Position numbers and translations under genes: made by a program
Notes under the pieces: model-generated
The model's database searches: none
What the model was told of the DNA's origin: nothing
Seen by the model: the letters and a program-made list of their open reading frames with translations, nothing else
Part shown: piece after piece, positions 57,914 to 64,000 of the stretch
Layout of the letters: each line of letters starts with the position of its first letter
How positions within the stretch are numbered: position 1 is the first letter of the stretch
Assembly (NCBI GenBank): GCA_033439765.1
Contig: JAULSN010000008.1
Coordinates: 2,232,001 to 2,296,000, forward strand
Direction: 5' to 3'
DNA from: Lasiosphaeria ovina
Lineage: Eukaryota > Ascomycota > Sordariomycetes > Sordariales > Lasiosphaeriaceae
Length of the DNA stretch: 64,000 nucleotides

Positions 57914-58519
57914 CCTGTTTGTCCGGCCCAAATATGTCGGCGAGGCTCGGGAGATGCTGAGTACGTACCTTAGGCAGGCGTTTGAATTCCTAAGGGGACG
58001 GGAGGTAGATGACGGATCGAGCGCGAAAAACGACCTTCCTTATTCATCCTCAAGGCTCACGGTCTCACCCATCCCTCCTTGGAAAGGCCTGGGTAAGGCT
58101 TTCATATCGGTACCCCCTCCCACCCGTTGAAATGCAGTCAGGCCGAGCCAGTTGGCGGGGTAGCCCGGCTCTGGTGTCTGCCTTGTTTAAAGACCAAGAA
58201 TCCGAGAGGGTGTCGGCGTCGTTGAGCGGATTGGCTGAAAATAGAGAGAAAGTTCCATGTCTCGGCTGGGGCGCAGCACCGCATTGCGAAGGTTCTTGGG
58301 CCGCGGTTCGCCTAGCTCGCCTGGTCCTCATGATTTGCCTGGTTCGCATGGGCTTGCCTGGTTCGCATGGGTTCGTCTGGTTCACCTTGTTGGTCTGGAC
58401 TCGCTCCCAAGAGGTCAAACCGTGCATCTGATTCTGAGGTGGCTAGCATCAGGCTAGACCCGTCGTCCAGAGCCCTCGCTTGCGTCGTTTCCGGAACGTT
58501 GGAACCAGCATCCTCAAAG
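57914..58519. promoter_or_regulatory. Bidirectional promoter between STAND-like and AAA genes
   Basis: The 606-base head-to-head spacer contains, at about 58317-58395, four degenerate tandem copies of an 18-19-base unit beginning GCCTGGTTCGCATGGG. An upstream in-frame ATG at 58367 lies within these repeats, so the later ATG at 58520 is the more credible start of the AAA gene. Confidence 0.45.
58317..58395 (+). repeat. Degenerate tandem repeat, 18-19-base unit
   Basis: Two adjacent copies of GCCTGGTTCGCATGGG plus three bases are near-identical (58338-58375), flanked on each side by one more diverged copy. The repeat is open in the frame of the AAA gene, but it reads as low-complexity sequence there. 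Confidence 0.55.
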
Positions 58520-61500
58520 ATGGAATCGAGTCTCACTACCGAAACGGCCAAGTTCGGAATTGGCGAAGCGGCGGCGGGTGCCAGCATCGGTGATTCGGAG
58601 CCCGTGAAGCAGCTCAAAATCATCCCCAAGGTTCGGAAATGCGGCGTTGTGCACTTCAAGAACCGTTTCGGCGCCGACGACAGCCTGTACGCCGTCGACG
58701 TGCTGGAGTCGGAGTCGACTGAGATTGGCCGGCAGATGCAAGCCGAGCTCAGGTTCCGACAAAACACGACGCGGAGGCGCACTGCAAAGGAAAAGGTCAA
58801 GGCCGCCAACGCGAAGCTGGCAGCAGCAAAAACGTCACTGGCAGAAGCAGGAGCAGCACCGCAGGGTTCGGGAAATATGCTGGTGCTGCGGATCCGGGTC
58901 CAGTCCCCGGCCATTCTCCGCATCATGTCCCAGATCATGACAGGCGGCGAGGCTGACTGGACCGCAAAGCCACACACCTTCATGCGGCCCTTCGGCGCCC
59001 TGGTCTTCTACCACGCGAGAGTCTGTGAGCGGCTGGCCACGCTCCAGGAGCGATGGGGTTCTCCCGAGCATCTCGACGCTGTCGGGACGCCATCGAGCAT
59101 GGCCGTGTCCGATCACGACAGCTCTGGCGGAAGGATTGCCGTGGACGACTGCCCTGCAGCACTCGCCGAGCTGCGCGCCTACGTCAAGTTCATGAGCGAG
59201 GAGGTGATGCCGCTCTACACCAAGTTCGACAAGCTCCGGGACGTGGACGGAGAGGCGCCGGCCAAGGTGCGCTTCCACGACCTTTGGTATCTCTTCCGCG
59301 TCGGCGAGCTCGTCTTCCGGCCCGTGGGGACGGGTGCCAACAAGGAGTTCAACAATACCGCGCTGGGCAACCGGACGTGGCGGTGCTATGGGACGCGGCC
59401 GGCCTGGTCCAAATACCGCGTCATAGCAGACGAGCACCGCAACTTCATCGACGACGACTACGATGACAGTGAGCGAGCGTCGTTTGGCGTGCACTGCTAC
59501 TACATCGACTACACGGGCGACGAGTTCTGCGTCGTGACCGAGACGTTCGATATCGCCCCCTTCCGGGGCGAGAAGCCTATCAAGTCGCTGCGCGTGTTCC
59601 CCTACCGCTTCGCCGCCGACCACGAGAGGCAGTACCGCGCGACCATCGACAACGGCCACCGCTTCCTCGAGAGCACCAAGACGAAGCACGCGTCGTACAA
59701 CGGGTGGACCACGGCCTTGACGCCCCGGGGCGAGCCGACCACCGACGTCGAGGGCAACAGCCAGCACCGTCCCGAATTCATCGCCAGCGAGGTCATTGTA
59801 GACTTTGGCGAGGCCTTGCAGGCGTGTCCGGCGTGGAGGCCCGAAGCCACCCTCGTGCGGCCCGAAGAGGCCGACCCGCAGGAGGCCGAGGACGACTTTA
59901 CCATCTGCTGGTGGTCCGACGCCGACAGGACACGTCTCGTGCGCGAGACGAACGAGGTGATTATCCTGCGCCTGGGTGTGACCATTTTTGAGCGCAACAA
60001 CAACCTGTCGGCCAAGAATGCGTCGGCCGACAGGTTCCTGATCAGGGTCCGCGAGAACGACAGGAATGGCAAAGCCACCACCGAGGCCCATCTCAACACG
60101 GACGATGCCGACCCCCGCGCGTGCGACCTCCCTTTGCTCCCCTCGCGCATCTTTGCCTACGTGCTGCGCGACCGCAAGTTCGCGCAGCTGACGGTGCAGC
60201 AGCTGAAACCCGTCACGAAATCGAACGATGCCTTCGACTACCTCAAGATCAATTCGCGCCATAGAGACCTCATCCAGTCCCTGGTCGAGGAGCACTTTGA
60301 GAAAAAGGCGAGCGACCGGCAGGACGGCGTCGACATTGGCAACATCGACGTCATCAAGGGCAAGGGCAAGGGGCTGTCTATCCTGCTGTACGGCGCGCCG
60401 GGGGTCGGCAAGACGGCCACGGCTGAGGCCATCGCCGCCGCGAACGGCAAACCCCTGTTCCCCATCACCTGCGGCGACCTCGGCCTGACGCCAGCGACAG
60501 TTGAAAGGGCCCTCTTGAGGATATTCCGTCTTGCTGATACGTGGAATTGTGTGCTGTTGCTGGACGAGGTCGACACTTTCTTCTCGCAGAGGGCCAAGGG
60601 GGATGAGACTCTGGCCAAGAATGCCTTGGTGTCGGGTGAGTTTGCCGGTCTGCAGCAGTTGACAACACTCGCGCAGATTCCTAGATACCTGGTAACTAAC
60701 GCTCTCTTTTCCTTCCTAGTCTTTCTACGGGTCCTCGAGTACTACGACGGCCTACTCTTCCTCACCACCAACCGGCCGGGGGCGCTCGACGAGGCCTTCA
60801 AGTCGCGCATCCACCTCAAGCTGCACTACCCGCGGCTGGGACAGAAGCAGACCATGGAGATCTGGGACATGAACATGACGCGGCTCGAGAAGATCGAGAA
60901 GGAGCGGTGCCGCAAGAACCCGGCCGCCCGTCCTTTGCAAATCACCAGGAAGAGTATACTGCGCTTCGCGGAGGAAGTGTTCCGCAAGCAGAAGCGGCAG
61001 GACCCGAACTCGGCGGTGGTGCTGTGGAACGGGCGCCAGATCCGCAACGCCTTCCAGGTGGCGTCGTCGCTAGCGCACTACGAGGCGCGGCGCGACGAGA
61101 CGCTGCCCAAGTTGACGGTCGCCCATTTCCGCACCATCCACGCCGTCACCGAGGACTTTGACCAGTTCATGCACGACACCATGGGCAAGAACGACAGCAT
61201 GCTGGCGTTTGAACGTGGCGAGAGGGACGACGACTTTGTCGCGCGGAAGCGCCGCTACGAGGAAGAAGACGATCACTATCACGATGACGACGGCGGCGGC
61301 GACGGCGACGATGACAACAACAACAACGACAACAACGACGATGATGACGACGACGATGGCGAGGACGATGATGACCACTCAGAAGCCCCTGACAACAAGA
61401 AACGCAAATTATACGGTGAAGGGCGGCACAGTCCCCCCCGGCCCGACCTGCGGCTCACCACCCTCGGCACCGAGGCACGCCGGTCGCTGAGCCCCAACAT

Positions 61501-61879
61501 TGCAGCGGCGACGGAAGCAGCAGCGCGGGGACGGTCGAGGGCCAGCAGCGGCATCTTTGGCTCCACCGGTCTGAGTCAAGTGGCAGGCAGCACTAGCGCG
61601 CGGCAGCAGCGGCGACCACCTCCTCCCACGTCGCCTCGACAGCGGCCGCAGCAGCAGTGGACGACCCAGTGGCGCGGCGCGCCGTCCATCGAGGTGATGC
61701 CGAGCCGCGACGGCGCCGGCGACGCGTACCTCTCGCCGGGCTACGCCAGGAACACCGCCGACGGCTGGGGGAGAAGCAGTCAACACGGTGGGCGGCATAG
61801 GCGCGACTCAAGTGGGCAGAGCAGGAGGGCCAAGAGGTCTAAGCGCGATTCGGATGACGACAACGAAGCGTATGAGTGA
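58520..61879 (+). CDS. AAA ATPase with DUF7025-type N-terminal region
   Basis: Two exons, 58520-60635 and 60720-61879, give 1091 residues. The 84-nt intron has a GTGAGT donor, a CTAAC branch site and a TAG acceptor; its length is a multiple of three and it stays open, but splicing restores the AAA core (LVSVFLRVLEYYDGLLFLTTNR). The N-terminal half resembles the fungal DUF7025 domain (KVRFHDLWYLFRVGELVF, NRTWRCYGTRPAWSKYRV). The AAA domain has Walker A GAPGVGKTAT (about 624-633), Walker B LLLDEVD (about 678-684) and a sensor-1 LTTNR. After a helical lid comes a strongly acidic Asp/Asn-rich tract (about residues 885-925), then Ser/Arg/Gln-rich sequence with basic clusters NKKRK and RRAKRSKR, suggesting nuclear import. 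Such ATPases are expanded in filamentous fungi; their substrates are unknown. An alternative start at 58367 adds 51 residues. Confidence 0.88.
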   Translation: MESSLTTETAKFGIGEAAAGASIGDSEPVKQLKIIPKVRKCGVVHFKNRFGADDSLYAVDVLESESTEIGRQMQAELRFRQNTTRRRTAKEKVKAANAKLAAAKTSLAEAGAAPQGSGNMLVLRIRVQSPAILRIMSQIMTGGEADWTAKPHTFMRPFGALVFYHARVCERLATLQERWGSPEHLDAVGTPSSMAVSDHDSSGGRIAVDDCPAALAELRAYVKFMSEEVMPLYTKFDKLRDVDGEAPAKVRFHDLWYLFRVGELVFRPVGTGANKEFNNTALGNRTWRCYGTRPAWSKYRVIADEHRNFIDDDYDDSERASFGVHCYYIDYTGDEFCVVTETFDIAPFRGEKPIKSLRVFPYRFAADHERQYRATIDNGHRFLESTKTKHASYNGWTTALTPRGEPTTDVEGNSQHRPEFIASEVIVDFGEALQACPAWRPEATLVRPEEADPQEAEDDFTICWWSDADRTRLVRETNEVIILRLGVTIFERNNNLSAKNASADRFLIRVRENDRNGKATTEAHLNTDDADPRACDLPLLPSRIFAYVLRDRKFAQLTVQQLKPVTKSNDAFDYLKINSRHRDLIQSLVEEHFEKKASDRQDGVDIGNIDVIKGKGKGLSILLYGAPGVGKTATAEAIAAANGKPLFPITCGDLGLTPATVERALLRIFRLADTWNCVLLLDEVDTFFSQRAKGDETLAKNALVSGEFAGLQQLTTLAQIPRYLVTNALFSFLVFLRVLEYYDGLLFLTTNRPGALDEAFKSRIHLKLHYPRLGQKQTMEIWDMNMTRLEKIEKERCRKNPAARPLQITRKSILRFAEEVFRKQKRQDPNSAVVLWNGRQIRNAFQVASSLAHYEARRDETLPKLTVAHFRTIHAVTEDFDQFMHDTMGKNDSMLAFERGERDDDFVARKRRYEEEDDHYHDDDGGGDGDDDNNNNDNNDDDDDDDGEDDDDHSEAPDNKKRKLYGEGRHSPPRPDLRLTTLGTEARRSLSPNIAAATEAAARGRSRASSGIFGSTGLSQVAGSTSARQQRRPPPPTSPRQRPQQQWTTQWRGAPSIEVMPSRDGAGDAYLSPGYARNTADGWGRSSQHGGRHRRDSSGQSRRAKRSKRDSDDDNEAYE

Positions 61880-62722
61880 TGGGGTTAAGCAAAAGCCGAT
61901 CTGGTGTGATAAGATAATTACCGGCACCGTGATTCCCCCATGTGCTGTTAGTATGAATCCTGGAAGTTTCTAGCGATAAATTATCAGGGTATCTCTTTTT
62001 TTCGTGAACAACGTATCCTTTCCCTTGTTTTCGTCCATAACCTCATTTAGAACTAGTTCCTTTTCCAAACCCTTGTCACGTGTAATCAATTATTCTCCCA
62101 CGGGCCTTTTTGGATCTCGTCTCGGTTATGTCGCAGGAAGGCAGGCTATTCCGCTAGTCGAGAGCCTCATGCATTATTGCGCCCATTAATCACTTTGTGT
62201 CCCCAAATTTCAGCCTACGACAATGGTTCTGTATTACGTCGGCCTCGGCGTTGGAGAAATAGGCCGGCCACCTTCACTGGTCGGGGCTCGCGCCTGCCGT
62301 GTCCCGCATCTCCAGACTCCCACCACCCACACCAGCCCTTCCGTATTGCCATCTCGTCACCATTGCTGCCTAAATACCTATGGCCAACGCTGCAAACGAT
62401 TGCGAAAAACCAGAAACCTGCTGATCCAAACTGCCGGGAAGGGTGCCGCTAGAAGACGAGCTCAAGTTTGTAAGGTAATAACGCATAATTACACTTTTCG
62501 GAACCTGTCGCTTCTTCGCCTCGAGAAACTGAAGGCGTGATCTCTGCATCTTTCCATCCAAAATAGGTATCCTGATATGCTCTGATCAATGATTTATTAG
62601 CACGTTTCATTTGGAAATAATCGTTAGAGGAGCCGATTCGAAACATCAGCTTGCCCAACCTTTGGCGGGTGAATGCGCATTCGACTCGATAAACCACTAC
62701 CCAGAACCGGGCCACTTGCAAG
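61880..62722. other. Intergenic, no gene seen
   Basis: The spacer holds the AAA gene 3' end and the monooxygenase promoter. Antisense frames over the right part are shadows of the monooxygenase. No RNA gene or repeat is recognised. Confidence 0.45.
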
Positions 62723-64000
62723 ATGCAGAGCTGTGATATCCTGATCATCGGTGCTGGCCCAGTGGGGGTCACGCTTGCGTTGGAACTCGCACTCCATAAT
62801 GTGTCGCTTCGCATTATCGACAAAGCCCCTGAGCGCTCCGACAAAAGCCGGGCGTTGGTTGTGCATCCCAGAACCTTGGAGCTCCTGAATCGCCACCGAT
62901 CTCCCGAAGCACTCAGTTCCCGGGGCCAAACTCTACACGGCGTTGCAATATACATCAACCAGAAACTCGTTACTCCCCTTAACTTGAATGACCTCGGCAC
63001 TACCGACACACAATTTCCCCTTCCTCTGTTAGTCTCTCAGGCAAAGACAGAGACCTTCCTCGACGAGCGTCTTGCCGAGTATGGGGTACACGTCGAGCGG
63101 CCCGTCACTGCCATGGCCATTGAACAGGATAATACTGGCGTCACCACGACATTGAGACTTTCCGACGGTAGCCACCAGACTGTTCGGTCCAAGTATGTTG
63201 TCGGCTGCGACGGCGCACACAGTGTGGTTCGGCACGCCGCCAATAACCTCACTTTTGAAGGAGCCCCGTACCCCCAGGACTTCATTCTCTGTGATGCACG
63301 CCTCCACGACTCTAGCCTTCCGAAGAACCGCATTTGCCTGTTCCTGGGTTCGGCAGCAGTGTCAAGGGGGATGGTCATGATGATTCCCATAGACGGCGAA
63401 CTTGTGCGAGTCGTTGCCTCGGAGCCGCTATCCGCTCCTGAGAATGACCCGACTGTCGATCAATTCACAGAATGTCTTCACAGCCACGGTCCCGTTGGGT
63501 CCGGCACTCTGACCGATGCTGTCTGGCTCACTCGCTTCCGTTTTCACAGCCGGATTGTGAGCAACTACCGCGACGGGCGACTCTTCTTGGCCGGCGATGC
63601 AGCCCATATTCATAGCCCGGCCGGCGGCCAGGGTATGAACGCTGGCATTCAAGATTCTGTCAACCTCGGGTGGAAACTAGCGCTGGCCCTGCAGGGTAAA
63701 ACTGCCGATGCCGAAGTTCTCCTCGACAGTTACAATGCCGAACGCCGCCCCATCGGCAAACGGCTCATTAGTGGCACCGATTCGATTTTCAGCTCTATAA
63801 CCACGAGCAGTACTTGGTTCATAATGCTGCGCAACTTCGTCCTTCGGTGGATTCTGCCGTGGTTTCTCTCAAGCACACGCCGAAGGGGTATGGTATTAAG
63901 ATTTCTGTCTGGATTCGGTATCAAGTACCGCCGTAGCCCAGTTGTCGGCACTACAGCGGGCTTCAAGGGCCCCATCCGGGGCGGTGACCGCCTCCCGGAC
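62723..64000 (+). CDS. FAD-dependent aromatic-ring monooxygenase (partial, 3' end cut)
   Basis: The ATG at 62723 opens a frame of 426 codons with no intron or stop before the window ends. Class A flavoprotein monooxygenases (PHBH, phenol hydroxylase and PCP-monooxygenase-like) insert one oxygen into aromatic or polyketide rings using NAD(P)H. Visible signatures are the dinucleotide-binding GAGPVG in ILIIGAGPVGVTLALELA (residues about 6-23), the DG motif in VVGCDGAHSVVRHAA (about 157-171), and the GD motif in LFLAGDAAHIHSPAGGQGMN (about 289-308). Near 360-400 a hydrophobic stretch (WFIMLRNFVLRWILPWFL) is unusual in soluble hydroxylases and might contact membranes. The substrate cannot be told; in fungi such genes serve aromatic catabolism or secondary metabolism. 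What follows on the right would show whether it sits in a biosynthetic cluster. Confidence 0.9.
   Translation, partial: MQSCDILIIGAGPVGVTLALELALHNVSLRIIDKAPERSDKSRALVVHPRTLELLNRHRSPEALSSRGQTLHGVAIYINQKLVTPLNLNDLGTTDTQFPLPLLVSQAKTETFLDERLAEYGVHVERPVTAMAIEQDNTGVTTTLRLSDGSHQTVRSKYVVGCDGAHSVVRHAANNLTFEGAPYPQDFILCDARLHDSSLPKNRICLFLGSAAVSRGMVMMIPIDGELVRVVASEPLSAPENDPTVDQFTECLHSHGPVGSGTLTDAVWLTRFRFHSRIVSNYRDGRLFLAGDAAHIHSPAGGQGMNAGIQDSVNLGWKLALALQGKTADAEVLLDSYNAERRPIGKRLISGTDSIFSSITTSSTWFIMLRNFVLRWILPWFLSSTRRRGMVLRFLSGFGIKYRRSPVVGTTAGFKGPIRGGDRLPD

Noticed and set aside
58835..60295. 486-codon minus-strand frame opposite the AAA ATPase
   Set aside because: Antisense shadow; the plus strand carries complete AAA motifs.
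1..64000. CRISPR arrays, bacterial operons, insertion sequences
   Set aside because: The window is clearly eukaryotic; no array of regular repeats and spacers was seen.

Overview
The window reads as nuclear DNA of a filamentous ascomycete, most likely a Sordariomycete (this placement is inference from protein flavour and intron style, not from a search). Genes are split by short introns (mostly 53-98 nt) with GT..AG ends and CTAAC/CTGAC-like branch sites, start codons often sit in a Kozak-like context, and several families are fungal (TeaR, ARE2 sterol acyltransferase, ILV3, kinesin-14 KlpA/Kar3). No prokaryotic operon logic applies; gene models below were built by joining exons by eye.

Left part (1-24.2 kb), gene-poor: a Ser/Thr kinase on the minus strand (780-3204), a sterol O-acyltransferase (6498-8340, plus), a J-domain protein (10454-12181, minus), a calcineurin-like metallophosphoesterase (18754-20156, minus) and a TeaR/Mod5-type prenylated polarity factor (22268-24180, plus). 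Between them lie long stretches without recognisable genes, the largest 12.2-18.7 kb.

Middle (24.2-35.2 kb): almost empty apart from one 83-residue protein with two CxxC pairs (29999-30250). Then a dense housekeeping block (35.2-53.9 kb): DNA primase large subunit, a one-helix membrane protein with a reading-frame break, a predicted mitochondrial protein, mitochondrial ClpP (head-to-head with the former), dihydroxyacid dehydratase ILV3, a LOA1/VPS66-type acyltransferase, a C-terminal-motor kinesin-14, a conserved-looking hypothetical protein, and a U2 snRNA gene on the minus strand.

Right end (54-64 kb) is accessory: a poly(A)-tailed SINE-like element, an AT-rich stretch that looks RIP-mutated, a broken TPR gene, then a head-to-head pair made of a DUF7708/STAND-like gene and a DUF7025-type AAA ATPase with an acidic tail. 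An FAD-dependent aromatic-ring hydroxylase runs off the right edge. The most unusual items are the STAND-like/AAA divergent pair beside degraded TPR debris, telomere-repeat boxes in two promoters, and an unusually long primase intron bounded by a near-perfect direct repeat.
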